50,842 bases of DNA from Streptomyces mayonensis (GCF_018982965.1 NZ_JACBYP010000055.1:1-50842); one strand, 5' to 3'; shown: positions 9,441 to 18,311, numbered from the stretch's first letter. Notes: generated by a model from the letters alone, not told the origin. A program made the numbers and translations.

Positions 9441-9622
9441 GTCGTCTCACGGTGAGCACTGAACGCCTACGGACCGGCCCCGCGCACCCCTCGCCCTCAT
9501 GGTGAAACGTGGCATGCCCCACACCCGCGATCGATGTGGAACGGGACGAAGCGGTCGTAGCGTTGAAAGTTATTGACGGGGTATCCGGTTTTTCGGGATC
9601 GGCAACGATGGAGAAGCGTGTG

Positions 9623-10867
9623 ATGACGGACGGTAAGCGGCGCAAGGGCCTGGCGGCCGCGTCCGCACTGCTCGGCGGTGTGCTGGTGCTCTCGGCATGT
9701 TCCAGTGGCGACGCCGGCACCTCCGGCGGGGACGGGAACACCTCTCAGGCGGATGTCGACGAGGCGGCGGCGAAGAAGACCTCCGAGGCCCAGCTCAAGA
9801 TCACCCCCAAGGGTGGCTCCGACAACGCCTCCATCAACAACTCCGCCGGTGTCACGGTGAGCAAGGGCACGCTCACCGAGGTGAAGATGACCGCCTCGGA
9901 CGGTACCGAGGTCGACGGCGAGATATCCGCCGACAAGACGAGCTGGAAGCCCAGCGGTCAGCTGGAGCGCGCCACCAAGTACCAGATCTCGGCGACCGCG
10001 AAGGACTCCGACGGCCGCGCCGCCCACGAGAACTCCTCGTTCACCACGGTCTCCCCCGAGAACAGCTTCATCGGCAACTTCACCCCGGACGAGGGCAAGA
10101 CCGTCGGCGTCGGAATGCCCGTGTCGATCAACTTCGACAAGGAGATCACCGACAAGGCCGCCGTCCAGAAGGGCATCACGGTCAACACCAGCAGCGGCCA
10201 GGAGGTCGCCTGCCACTGGTTCAGCACCCAGCGCATGGACTGCCGCCCCGAGAACTACTGGCAGGAGAACTCCACCGTCACCCTGAAGCTGGCGCTCGAC
10301 GGGGTCGAGGGCGCCGACGGCGTCTACGGCGTCCAGCAGAAGACGGTCACCTTCAAGATCGGCCGCAACCAGGTCTCCTACGTCGACGCCAAGACCAAGC
10401 AGATGAAGGTCACCCAGGACGGCAAGACGGTCAAGACCATCCCGATCTCCGCCGGCTCCCCGGACAACAAGACCTACGAAGGCCAGATGGTGATCTCCGA
10501 GAAGTACAAGGAGACCCGGATGGACGGCTCGACCGTCGGCTTCACCGACGACGACGGCAAGGGCGAGTACGACATCAAGGACGTGCCCCACGCCATGCGG
10601 CTGAGCACCTCCGGCACCTTCATCCACGGCAACTACTGGGGCAAGGGCATCTTCGGCCAGGCCAACACCAGCCACGGCTGCGTCGGCCTGGAGGACGCCA
10701 AGGGCGCGGGCGACCCGAACACGCCGGGCGCCTGGTTCTACGACAACTCCATCGTCGGTGACGTGGTCGTCGTCCAGAACACCGGCGACAAGACCGTCGC
10801 CCCGGACAACGGCCTCAACGGCTGGAACATGGACTGGGCCCAGTGGAAGGCGGGTTCGGCCGTCTGA
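9623..10867 (+). CDS. Lipoprotein L,D-transpeptidase with Ig-like domains
   Basis: Makes 3-3 (DAP-DAP) cross-links in peptidoglycan outside the membrane. The 414-residue protein starts with a lipoprotein signal (KRRKG, hydrophobic core, lipobox LSAC with Cys26), a Ser/Gly linker, two Ig-like beta domains (about 50-250), and the YkuD catalytic domain (about 255-380). The active-site signature is SHGCVGL, with H351 and the nucleophile C353, plus the upstream histidine in FIHGNYW. ATG 9623 was preferred over 9608 because GGAGAAG sits 6 bases before it. A C-terminal tail rich in Trp/Asn follows the catalytic domain, as in mycobacterial Ldt enzymes. It is monocistronic with its own terminator. Confidence 0.93.
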   Translation: MTDGKRRKGLAAASALLGGVLVLSACSSGDAGTSGGDGNTSQADVDEAAAKKTSEAQLKITPKGGSDNASINNSAGVTVSKGTLTEVKMTASDGTEVDGEISADKTSWKPSGQLERATKYQISATAKDSDGRAAHENSSFTTVSPENSFIGNFTPDEGKTVGVGMPVSINFDKEITDKAAVQKGITVNTSSGQEVACHWFSTQRMDCRPENYWQENSTVTLKLALDGVEGADGVYGVQQKTVTFKIGRNQVSYVDAKTKQMKVTQDGKTVKTIPISAGSPDNKTYEGQMVISEKYKETRMDGSTVGFTDDDGKGEYDIKDVPHAMRLSTSGTFIHGNYWGKGIFGQANTSHGCVGLEDAKGAGDPNTPGAWFYDNSIVGDVVVVQNTGDKTVAPDNGLNGWNMDWAQWKAGSAV

Positions 10868-10903
10868 CGCCGAACCCCCGCCGCACGGACAGCACTTCGC
10901 ACG

Positions 10904-10943
10904 GGCGCCCGCCACCCCTCGACGGGGCGGCGGGCGCCGCCGT
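10904..10943 (+). terminator. Terminator of the L,D-transpeptidase gene
   Basis: GGCGCCCGCC (10904-10913) and GGCGGGCGCC (10929-10938) form a perfect 10-bp stem, followed by GCCGTTTCCC. It lies 37 bases after the stop. Confidence 0.7.
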
Positions 10944-11117
10944 TTCCCGGGCTTCCCGTCGTCCTCTTGCGCGGCTCCTGTCGGAAACGGCCCCGGCCGC
11001 GTGAGCCGGGGGAGGCCGGGCGCACGTGGCCCGGTCACGTGGCCAGTTCGAGCCACTCCCCGACGGCCAGTACCACCTGGGCGGCGCCCTTCGTCACCGC
11101 GCTGAGCCGGGGCACGC

Positions 11118-12002
11118 TCACGGCGTGACTGAGGCCGCCGTCGCGTCCGTCCCCCAGCTCGCCAGCAGGCGCAGCGCGTCCGCCGAGGGGGAGCCGGGCT
11201 CGGCGTGGTACGTGACGAAGGCCTGCTCGTCGTCGTCGATCAGGTGGAACGTCTCGAAGGACAGGGTGAGGTCACCGACCAGCGGGTGCCGCAGGCGCTT
11301 GGCGCCATGGCCCTTCTCCTTGACGTCGTGCGTGGCCCACAGCCGCCGGAACTCCTCGCTCTTCACCGACAGCTCGCCGACCAGCGCGGACAGCCGCGGG
11401 TCGTCCGGGTGCCGGCCCGCGTCCATGCGCAGGAAGCTGACCATGTCGTAGGCCTTCTGGTCCCAGTCCACGAAGAGGGTGCGGTAGTCGGGGTTCAGGA
11501 AGACCAGCCGCGCCCAGTTCCGCTCCTGGGCCGGCAGCTCGCCCCAGTCGCCGAAGAGGGCCGCGGCCATCCGGTTCCAGGCCAGGATGTCCGAGCGGCG
11601 GCCCGTCACGTACGCCGGCACCGTGTCCATCGACTCCAGGAGCTGGAGCAGCGCCACCCGCACCGGCCGCTGCTGCGCCCGCGACCCCGACGACGCCCGC
11701 CTGCGCTGCTGCTTCGGCTTGGCCAGGTGCGTCAGGTGCGCCTGCTCGGCGTCGGTCAGCCGCAGCGCCCGGGCGATCGAGTCCAGGACCTCCGCCGACA
11801 CGTTCTGTCCGTTGCCCTGTTCCAGGCGGGTGTAGTACGCCACCGACACCCCGGCCAGCTGCGCCAGCTCCTCGCGCCGCAGACCGGGCACCCGGCGCTG
11901 CCGTCCGAACGACTCCAGTCCCACGTCCTCCGGCTTCAGCCGGGCCCGGCGGGTGCGCAGGAACTCGCTGAGCTCGGCTCGCCGGTCAAGCTGTCCATCC
12001 AT
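11118..12002 (-). CDS. XRE-family regulator with MmyB-type ligand-binding domain
   Basis: Of 294 residues, the N-terminal Cro/C1 helix-turn-helix (about 10-75, including RREELAQLAGVSVAYYTRLEQG) is followed by the long C-terminal domain of the MmyB-like group (about 110-275: ILAWNRMAAALFGDW, NWARLVFLNP), which binds a fatty-acid-like ligand in solved members. The ATG at 12002 begins MDGQLDRRAEL; upstream extension of the frame lacks coding character. It is divergent from a zinc alcohol dehydrogenase, with 168 bp and three GTACGCA repeats between them. In this common arrangement the regulator controls the oxidoreductase and itself. Confidence 0.88.
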   Translation of the reverse strand: MDGQLDRRAELSEFLRTRRARLKPEDVGLESFGRQRRVPGLRREELAQLAGVSVAYYTRLEQGNGQNVSAEVLDSIARALRLTDAEQAHLTHLAKPKQQRRRASSGSRAQQRPVRVALLQLLESMDTVPAYVTGRRSDILAWNRMAAALFGDWGELPAQERNWARLVFLNPDYRTLFVDWDQKAYDMVSFLRMDAGRHPDDPRLSALVGELSVKSEEFRRLWATHDVKEKGHGAKRLRHPLVGDLTLSFETFHLIDDDEQAFVTYHAEPGSPSADALRLLASWGTDATAASVTP

Positions 12003-12033
12003 GCTTCCAGTATCGCCGCACGTATTCCCGGTC

Positions 12034-12084
12034 GTACGCACAGGAGCCTGTCCCCGTCAGTGGTACGCACGCTGGACGTACGCA
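12034..12084. promoter_or_regulatory. Three GTACGCA direct repeats in the XRE/ADH divergent promoter
   Basis: GTACGCA at 12034-12040, 12063-12069 and 12078-12084, each in a slightly longer shared context (N-CGTACGCAC). They are candidate sites for the neighbouring MmyB-type regulator. Confidence 0.5.
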
Positions 12085-12170
12085 AAACCGTGGTCTGGGT
12101 GGCCGCGCCGCTCCCAGGCAGGGTGGAGGCATCCCCCAGTAGGACGAGAGAATCCCGGAGAACCCCGGCA

Positions 12171-13211
12171 ATGACCACTGTCGCCGCGTACGCAGCACCC
12201 GCCGCCAAGGCGCCGCTGGAGCGCACCACCATCGAGCGGCGCGAGGTGCGTGAACACGACGTCCTGATCGACATCAAGTTCGCCGGCATCTGCCACTCCG
12301 ACATCCACCAGGCTCGCGAGGGTTGGGGCGAGGCCATCTTCCCGATGGTCCCCGGCCACGAGATCGCGGGCGTCGTCACCGAGGTCGGCCCCGGCGTCAC
12401 CAGGTTCGCCGTCGGCGACCGGGTGGGCGTCGGCTGCATGGTCGACTCCTGCCGCGAGTGCGAGTACTGCAAGGCCGGCCTGGAGCAGTACTGCACCGAA
12501 GGGAACATCGGCACCTACAACGCCGTCGGCAGGGACGGCGAGGTCACCTACGGCGGCTACTCGCAGAAGGTCGTCGTCGATGAGAACTTCGTCCTCGGCA
12601 TCCCCGAGGGCATCTCCCTGGACGAGGCCGCGCCGCTGCTGTGCGCCGGCATCACCACGTACTCCCCGCTGCGGCGGTGGAACGCCGGTCCCGGCAAGAA
12701 GGTCGCCGTGGTCGGCCTGGGCGGTCTCGGCCACATGGCCGTCAAGCTCGCGCACGCCCTGGGCGCAGAGGTGACCGTGCTGTCGCAGTCGCTGCGCAAG
12801 AAGGACGACGGCCTGAAGCTGGGCGCCGACCACTACTACGCCACCAGCGACCCGGCGACCTTCCAGGAGCTGGCCGGCAGCTTCGACCTGATCGTCTCGA
12901 CGGTCTCCGCCCCGCTCGACTTCGCCGCCTACCTCGGGCTGCTGCGCCCGCACGGCACCCTGGCGAACGTCGGCGCCCCCGAGGAGCCCATCGCGCTCAA
13001 CCTCTTCGCGCTGCTCGGCGGCGGCAAGTCCCTCGCCGGGTCCATGATCGGCGGCATCGCGGAGACCCAGGAGATGCTGGACTTCTGCGCGGCGCACGGC
13101 ATCGGCGCCGAGATCGAGCTGATCGCCGCGTCCGAGGTCAACGAGGCCTACGAGCGCGTCCTGGCCAGCGACGTGCGGTACCGCTTCGTGATCGACACCG
13201 CGACGATCTGA
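12171..13211 (+). CDS. Zinc-dependent NAD(P)-linked alcohol dehydrogenase
   Basis: Medium-chain dehydrogenase of 346 residues, probably acting between alcohols and aldehydes. Catalytic zinc ligands are C41 (GICHSD), H63-E64 (PGHE) and C158. Structural zinc ligands are C94, C97, C100 and C108. The Rossmann loop is GLGGLGH (182-188). The sequence resembles the YahK/cinnamyl-alcohol-dehydrogenase subgroup, which usually prefers NADP and reduces aldehydes; the cofactor is inferred. GGAGAA lies about 7 bases before the ATG. It is divergently paired with the XRE regulator, suggesting induction by a small lipophilic compound or aldehyde. Confidence 0.92.
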   Translation: MTTVAAYAAPAAKAPLERTTIERREVREHDVLIDIKFAGICHSDIHQAREGWGEAIFPMVPGHEIAGVVTEVGPGVTRFAVGDRVGVGCMVDSCRECEYCKAGLEQYCTEGNIGTYNAVGRDGEVTYGGYSQKVVVDENFVLGIPEGISLDEAAPLLCAGITTYSPLRRWNAGPGKKVAVVGLGGLGHMAVKLAHALGAEVTVLSQSLRKKDDGLKLGADHYYATSDPATFQELAGSFDLIVSTVSAPLDFAAYLGLLRPHGTLANVGAPEEPIALNLFALLGGGKSLAGSMIGGIAETQEMLDFCAAHGIGAEIELIAASEVNEAYERVLASDVRYRFVIDTATI

Positions 13212-13368
13212 CCCCGGGCCCCCGGGCCCCCGGGCCCCCAGGCCCCGGCCGTCGCCCGACGGCCCCTCCGCCCCGCTCCGGCCGTACCGCCACCGACACC
13301 GTCGGTGGACGTCCGGGCGGGGCGGGCGCGCGTCCGCCGTCCCCGTCCCGACGAGTGGCGCCGCCGGT

Positions 13369-14400
13369 TCAGCGCGCCGCCCGGCGGCGCCGCAGCGACG
13401 GGTCGAGCAGCGCGGGCGTGGCGTCGAACTTCTCGTGCGCGGCGAGGTCCGTACCGGGCGCGACCACGGCGTCGATCGCGTCGAGGACGTCCTCGGAGAG
13501 CACGGTGCCGGCGGCGTCGAGCTGGGACTGCAGGTGGTCCAGCGTGCGGGGCCCGACGAGCGCGGCGGTGACGGCCGGGTGCGCGGTGACGAAGCCGAGC
13601 GCGAGCTGGACCATGGTCAGCCCCGCCTCCTCGGCGATCACGGCGAGCTTCTCGACGGCGTCGAGCCGGGCCCGGTTGGCGGGCAGAGCGGGGTCGAAGC
13701 GCTCGGGGAGTATCACCGACCGGTGGGTGGCGACCTCCCGGCCCGCCCGCACCGCGCCGGACAGCCATCCCGAGGCCAGCGGGCTCCACACCAGCACCCC
13801 GAGTCCGTACTGCTCGGCCACGGGCAGTACGTGGCTCTCGGCCCCGCGCTGGAGGACGGAGTAGCTGGGCTGCTCGGTGACGTAACGGCTCAGCCGGTGC
13901 TCGCGGGCGGCCCACTGCGCCTCCACGATCCGGTACGCGGGGAAGGTCGAGGAGCCGAAGTACCTGATCTTTCCCGCGCGCTGCAGGTCGGTGAGCGCGG
14001 ACAGCGTCTCCTCGTCGCTGGTGTTCGGGTCCCACCGGTGGATCTGGTAGAGGTCGACGTGGTCGACCCCGAGGCGGCGCAGGCTGTTGTCCAGCTCGGT
14101 GACCAGCCAGCGGCGCGAGGAGCCCTGGTGGTTGGGTTCGTCGCCCATCGGCATGTTGGCCTTGGTGGCCAGCACGATGTCGTCGCGGCGCCCGGCGATC
14201 GCCTTGCCGACCATCTCCTCCGACTCGCCGCCGCCGTACCAGTCGGCGGTGTCGATGAGGTTGATCCCACCCTCCAGAGCGGCGTCGACGAGGGCGGTGG
14301 CCTCCTCCTGGGTGGTGCGGCCGATGGGCCCGAAGTTCATGGCGCCCAGCGCGAGCGAGCTGACCTGCACACCGGTACGGCCCAAGGTGCGGTACTGCAT
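13369..14400 (-). CDS. Aldo/keto reductase
   Basis: NADPH-linked carbonyl reductase of 343 residues with a TIM-barrel fold. The catalytic tetrad is complete: D50, Y55 (DTADWYGGGESE), K80 (ATKAN) and H121 (YQIHRWD). It resembles the YajO/Tas-like group and probably reduces reactive aldehydes or ketones. The start ATG 14400 has GGAGG 5 bases upstream. A TetR gene is divergent from it, and two copies of a 20-bp operator-like element overlap the region where its promoter must be, so it is very likely repressed by that TetR protein. Confidence 0.92.
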   Translation of the reverse strand: MQYRTLGRTGVQVSSLALGAMNFGPIGRTTQEEATALVDAALEGGINLIDTADWYGGGESEEMVGKAIAGRRDDIVLATKANMPMGDEPNHQGSSRRWLVTELDNSLRRLGVDHVDLYQIHRWDPNTSDEETLSALTDLQRAGKIRYFGSSTFPAYRIVEAQWAAREHRLSRYVTEQPSYSVLQRGAESHVLPVAEQYGLGVLVWSPLASGWLSGAVRAGREVATHRSVILPERFDPALPANRARLDAVEKLAVIAEEAGLTMVQLALGFVTAHPAVTAALVGPRTLDHLQSQLDAAGTVLSEDVLDAIDAVVAPGTDLAAHEKFDATPALLDPSLRRRRAAR

Positions 14401-14474
14401 GTGTCCTCCACGGGGGACGGTTCGAGGCGTGACTTGGTGGCGGGTTCGACGCTCTGGCATCATGAAGAGGTCAA

Positions 14475-14527
14475 GCGGAACCGCGTCCCGTTTACTCGTC
14501 CGACGATACGGAACGGTGTCCCGTTTA
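14475..14527. promoter_or_regulatory. Duplicate 20-bp operator between AKR and TetR genes
   Basis: Two copies, 14475-14494 and 14508-14527, share RCGGAAC-N3-GTCCCGTTTA (18 of 20 positions identical) and start 33 bp apart, about three helical turns. Each is an imperfect dyad, CGGRAC-N3-GTYCCG. Likely binding sites of the adjacent TetR regulator. Confidence 0.65.
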
Positions 14528-14621
14528 TCAACCGCGGTCGGGCGACGACCGATGACCAGGGCTGGGACGAAGGCGGCCGGGACGAAGGCCGAGGCCGCGA
14601 CCGAGGCGGAGGGACGGAACG

Positions 14622-15218
14622 GTGAAGGACGACGAGGCGGGGACCGGGCAGGCCGGATCCCGGCCCAAGCGCGCGGATGCCCGGCGCAACGAGAAGACCC
14701 TCCTCGACGCGGCCGCCGGAGTCTTCGTCAGGTCGGGCGTGGAGGCCCCCGTGCGCGACATCGCGGCCGAGGCGGGCGTGGGAACGGCCACGATCTACCG
14801 CCACTTCCCGACCCGCGCAGACCTGATCATCGGCGTCTACCGGCACCAGGTGGAGGCCTGTGCCGAGGCCGGCCCCGCGCTGCTGGCGAGCAGCCCCACC
14901 CCGTACGCGGCGCTCGCGAGCTGGATCGACCAGTTCGTCGACTTCCTGGTGACCAAGCACGGCCTCGCCGCGGTCCTCCAGTCCGACAACGCCGGCTTCG
15001 AGACCCTCCACGCGTACTTCCTCGACCGCCTCGTCCCCGTCTGCACCGACCTCCTCGGCGCCGCGACCGCCTCCGGCGAGATCCGCACCGACGTCGAGGC
15101 CTACGCCCTCATGCGCGGCGTCGGCAACCTGTGCATCGGCGCGGAGACCCCGAGCCCGCAGTACGACGCGCGGGAGCTGGTGCGGGTGCTGGTCGCGGGG
15201 TTGCGCGGGGTGGGCTGA
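14622..15218 (+). CDS. TetR-family transcriptional regulator
   Basis: Of 198 residues, the N-terminal DNA-binding domain is typical (EKTLLDAAAGVFVRSGVEAPVRDIAAEAGVG-type helix-turn-helix, then TATIYRHFPTRADL, about 25-75), followed by an all-helical ligand domain. Start GTG with GGAGG 9 bases upstream. It is divergent from the aldo/keto reductase and probably represses both genes through the duplicated operator at 14475-14527. The ligand is unknown; the neighbour suggests an aldehyde or ketone. Confidence 0.92.
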   Translation: MKDDEAGTGQAGSRPKRADARRNEKTLLDAAAGVFVRSGVEAPVRDIAAEAGVGTATIYRHFPTRADLIIGVYRHQVEACAEAGPALLASSPTPYAALASWIDQFVDFLVTKHGLAAVLQSDNAGFETLHAYFLDRLVPVCTDLLGAATASGEIRTDVEAYALMRGVGNLCIGAETPSPQYDARELVRVLVAGLRGVG

Positions 15219-15291
15219 TCCCGGCCCGGCCGCGAAGGACGGCGATCGGATGTGCACGGCGGCGATTGCTGGATAAAGTCGACCCGCTACA

Positions 15292-15313
15292 ACTGGTTGT
15301 GGGGACAACCGGT
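15292..15313. promoter_or_regulatory. Inverted repeat upstream of the Mrr-TerD gene
   Basis: ACTGGTTGT (15292-15300) and ACAACCGGT (15305-15313) match at 8 of 9 positions around a GGGG centre, 24 bp before the start codon. Possibly an operator or a 5' hairpin. Confidence 0.4.
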
Positions 15314-15336
15314 GCTGGGGGGAGGGCTGACAACCC

Positions 15337-17151
15337 ATGAGTCGTCGCACCAGGGGATACGTCGGAGTCTGGGCCGAGATGCAGCGGCAGCGGCAGCGCC
15401 AGTTCGAGGCCGAGGAGCGGCGGCGCAGACAGGAGACCCGGCAGGCGCGGGCCTACGAGCGGCGCGCCGCCCAGAGCCACCGTGAGTACAAGCAGGCCGA
15501 GGCGATCCGCCGCACGGAGGAGCTGGACGCACGGGTCGCTGTGCTCCAGGGCCTGCTGGCCACGGGATGCCGGGCCCCGGTCTTCCGGCCCTCCGCGCTC
15601 ATGCACGCCGAAGAGCTGCGGTCCCTGGCCGCGGTGACCGCAGGCGTCGGACGCCGGGAGCCCGACGCCGTGGTCGAGTACTTCTCCGCGGCTCTCTACA
15701 CCTCGACGGCCTGGCCCGAGGGGTTCCCGCGTCGGGTCGCGATGACCTACGACCCCGCGGCCCGGCAGCTGGTGCTGGACTGGGAGTTGCCCGCCTGCGA
15801 CGTCGTACCGCAGTCCAAGTACGTCCGGTACATGTACGCGGCCGACCAGTACCGGGAGACTCCCCGCCCGGTGGGGCAGCGCAGGGCGCTCTACAGAGAA
15901 GTCCTCGCGCAGTGCATGCTGCTCGTCCTGCACGAACTGTTCGCCGCCGACGAGACCGGTGCGCTGGAATCGGTGGCCCTCAACGGGTTCGTCGACGGAC
16001 ACGACCCCACGACGGGCCGGCGGGAGCACATCTTCCTGGCCACCGTCATGGCCGAGCGCTCCTCGTTCCGGGAACTGCATCTGGCCCAGGTGGACGCGGA
16101 AAGCTGTCTGGCCGACGCGCTGCGCGGGCAGGTGTCGCCCCGCCCGGACCAACTCGTCGCGATCAGGCCGGGTCGGCGGCCCCAGGAGGTCGGGCATCGC
16201 GTCGCCACCCACGGCGACGACGAGGAGCCCGACCTGTACGAGATGGACCCGGTCGCCTTCGAGGGCCTCGTGGCCGAGCTGTTCGAGGCCATGGGGATGC
16301 GGGCGGTCACCACACGGCGTTCCAACGACGGTGGGGTGGACGTCCACGCACTGGACCCGACGCCGATCCGGGGCGGCCAGATCGTCGTCCAGGTGAAGCG
16401 GTACCGCAGCACGGTGCCGCCCGCCGCCGTCCGCGACCTGTTCGGGACAGTGCAGGACGCCGGGGCGAACAAGGGCGTCCTCGTCACCACGTCGGGCTTC
16501 GGCCCCGGTTCGCGCACCTTCGCCAACGGCAAGCCGTTGGAACTGATCGCGGGGACCGAACTCGTCGACCTGCTGCGCCGCCACGGCCTGCGCGGCCGCC
16601 TGGGCGACGGCGGCCGCCGGGACTCGGCCCCGGTCCTCCCGCCCCTCCCGGAACCGTCGCTGCCCGACGAGTACAACATCCTCGGCATGTCCTGGACCGG
16701 GAGCGTCGCCCTGGACGTGTGCGCCCTGGTGTGCCGCGGCAACCGGATCCTGACCGACGACCACTTCGTTTTCTACAACAACCCGCAAACCCCGGACGGT
16801 TCCGTACGGACGCTGCCCGCCACCGCGCCCGACAAGGCCGCGATCTGCGCCTCGTTCGACACCCTGCCCGAGGACGCCGACCGCCTGGTGCTGGTGGCTG
16901 CCGTCGACCCGGAGGTCAACCCGGACGCCGATCTGTCCGGTTTCGCAGACGCCCGCATCCGCCTGCTCGACCCGTCTTTGACGGAACTGGGCCAACTCCA
17001 GGTCTCCGACGGCCGCCCGCACGAGACCGCCCTGGTCCTCGGCTCCTTCCGCCGCAGGAGTAACGGCGACTGGGACTTCGTCGTGGGAGGAAGGGGCTAC
17101 TCGGGCGGCCTGGAGGAGCTGTTGCGCGGCTTCGGCGTCGAGGTGGACTGA
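15337..17151 (+). CDS. Mrr-type nuclease fused to a C-terminal TerD domain
   Basis: A 604-residue multidomain protein. Residues 12-65 are a charged, Gln/Arg/Glu-rich coiled coil. Residues 85-285 form a domain I cannot name. Residues 300-420 are a Mrr-like restriction-endonuclease domain with the PD-(D/E)xK core: E309 (AFEGLV), D331 and D335 (SNDGGVDV) and Q352-x-K354 (VVQVKRYR), followed by the expected GANKGVLVTTSGF strand. Residues 446-600 are a TerD domain (NILGMSWTG, then TDDHFVFYNN at 473-482, the calcium-binding type loop). The catalytic residues are intact. Ter proteins belong to metal and phage stress systems; a nuclease-TerD fusion suggests DNA cleavage triggered by stress. It is monocistronic, with no methylase nearby. 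The role is inferred. Confidence 0.88.
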   Translation: MSRRTRGYVGVWAEMQRQRQRQFEAEERRRRQETRQARAYERRAAQSHREYKQAEAIRRTEELDARVAVLQGLLATGCRAPVFRPSALMHAEELRSLAAVTAGVGRREPDAVVEYFSAALYTSTAWPEGFPRRVAMTYDPAARQLVLDWELPACDVVPQSKYVRYMYAADQYRETPRPVGQRRALYREVLAQCMLLVLHELFAADETGALESVALNGFVDGHDPTTGRREHIFLATVMAERSSFRELHLAQVDAESCLADALRGQVSPRPDQLVAIRPGRRPQEVGHRVATHGDDEEPDLYEMDPVAFEGLVAELFEAMGMRAVTTRRSNDGGVDVHALDPTPIRGGQIVVQVKRYRSTVPPAAVRDLFGTVQDAGANKGVLVTTSGFGPGSRTFANGKPLELIAGTELVDLLRRHGLRGRLGDGGRRDSAPVLPPLPEPSLPDEYNILGMSWTGSVALDVCALVCRGNRILTDDHFVFYNNPQTPDGSVRTLPATAPDKAAICASFDTLPEDADRLVLVAAVDPEVNPDADLSGFADARIRLLDPSLTELGQLQVSDGRPHETALVLGSFRRRSNGDWDFVVGGRGYSGGLEELLRGFGVEVD

Positions 17152-17194
17152 CGATCCGCGGTCGAACGACGGCTTGATCCATGGCAAGCCTCAC

Positions 17195-17578
17195 TCACAA
17201 TCCTTCGGCACTGATCTCCTGGGCGTCGAGGAGTTCGTCGCCGTGTTCGACCGCCCAGCGTCCCAGCGCCGCCATCGGGCCCTCGACCAGGCTCCGGCCG
17301 AGACCGGTGAGCGCGTAGTCGACGCGTGGGGGAGCCTCGGCGTGTGCCTCGCGCGCGACCAGTCCGCCGGCGAGCAGGCGGTGCAGGGAGTCGGTCAGCA
17401 CCTTGTCGCTGATGCCTCCGATCGCGGCACGCAGCTCGCGGCGCCGGTGGGCCCCCGGGCGAAGTGCCGCGAGCACCACGGGGTCCCAGGTGTGGGCGAA
17501 GAGGTCGGTGGCCGCGCGCAGACGGCAGTCGGCGACCCACTCGTGACGGCGCTCTTCCCGAGCATTCTGATCAGTCAT
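17195..17578 (-). CDS. HxlR-family transcriptional regulator
   Basis: A 127-residue winged-helix protein of the HxlR/MarR-like type: a central wing with GGISDKVLTDSLHRLLAGGLVAR-like helices, and the family phrase DYALTGLGRSLVEGPMAALGRWA. The start used is ATG 17578 (MTDQNAR); an in-frame ATG at 17590 is the alternative, and neither has a clear Shine-Dalgarno. It is divergent from the F420-reductase-like gene, with a near-perfect dyad between them. HxlR regulators usually sense quinones, aldehydes or other electrophiles and control a neighbouring reductase. Confidence 0.88.
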   Translation of the reverse strand: MTDQNAREERRHEWVADCRLRAATDLFAHTWDPVVLAALRPGAHRRRELRAAIGGISDKVLTDSLHRLLAGGLVAREAHAEAPPRVDYALTGLGRSLVEGPMAALGRWAVEHGDELLDAQEISAEGL

Positions 17579-17603
17579 CTCACCGCACATCCTCGCGCGT
17601 ACG

Positions 17604-17625
17604 GCACGCACCGAACGGTGCGTAC
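17604..17625. promoter_or_regulatory. Dyad in the HxlR/reductase divergent promoter
   Basis: GCACGCACC (17604-17612) and GGTGCGTAC (17617-17625) pair at 8 of 9 positions around GAAC. HxlR proteins usually bind dyads with GTAC-type ends, so this is a good candidate operator. Confidence 0.55.
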
Positions 17626-17678
17626 CACCCGGCCTACGGTGGCTTCCCCCCCTGACCGGCGAACTGAAGGCGGAGACG

Positions 17679-18311
17679 ATGCGGATCGGCATCCTCGGAA
17701 CAGGAACCCTGGCGGCTGCCCTCGGCGAGGCATGGGTCCGGGCCGGACACGACCTCGTGATCGGCGGCAGGTCCCGCGACAGGGCGGACCGCCTGGCACG
17801 GCGCCTGGGCCACGGAACGCTCGCGGCACCGCCCCGGGAGGCGGTGAGCGGGCGCGACGCGGTGCTGCTCGCCGTCTCCTGGGACGGCGCCGAGGAGATG
17901 CTCGCGCGGGCGGGCGCGTCCGACGGCCTCCTCGACGGCACGCCGCTGATCGACCCCACGAACGCGGTCGCCCACGGCACCGGCGTACTGCTCACCCGCC
18001 CCGGCGAGGCGATGGCCGAACGGATCACCGCGGCGGCCCCGGGAGCGCAGGTCGTCAAGGCGTTCCACCTCTTCCCCTCCGGGCAGTGGACCAACGGCCG
18101 CACGGAGGACCCGGTGACCGTGGTGATGTGCGGCGACCACCCGCAGGCCCTGCGCGTCACCGGCGACCTCGTCCGCGCCGCCGGTGCGGTGCCCGCGGTC
18201 CTCGGCGGGCTCGACCGCGTCCGCCAGCTGGAGGAAGTCGCCGGCTTCGTCATCGCGCTGAGCTTCGCGGGCACCGACCCGAACCCGGCGGTTCCCCGGC
18301 TGGCGTCGTAG
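17679..18311 (+). CDS. NADP oxidoreductase, coenzyme F420-dependent family
   Basis: A 210-residue protein dominated by one Rossmann fold: GILGTGTLAAALG at 4-16, a dinucleotide loop, then GGRSRDRADRLA, which suits NADP phosphate binding. The family (PF03807-like) includes F420H2:NADP reductases and related dehydrogenases, but many members have unknown substrates. The protein is divergent from, and probably repressed by, the HxlR regulator. The ATG has GGAG about 4 bases upstream. A short CCCGCC/GGCGGG hairpin at 18332-18346 may end the transcript. Confidence 0.82.
   Translation: MRIGILGTGTLAAALGEAWVRAGHDLVIGGRSRDRADRLARRLGHGTLAAPPREAVSGRDAVLLAVSWDGAEEMLARAGASDGLLDGTPLIDPTNAVAHGTGVLLTRPGEAMAERITAAAPGAQVVKAFHLFPSGQWTNGRTEDPVTVVMCGDHPQALRVTGDLVRAAGAVPAVLGGLDRVRQLEEVAGFVIALSFAGTDPNPAVPRLAS

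Noticed and set aside
9540..9590. SigE-type promoter (GGAAC box at about 9538) for the L,D-transpeptidase
   Set aside because: GGAAC is present but no matching -10 (GTC-type) occurs at the required 15-16 base spacing.
13148..14035. 295-codon reverse frame overlapping the aldo/keto reductase
   Set aside because: Same-strand, different-frame shadow of the reductase, whose own frame has the complete catalytic tetrad.
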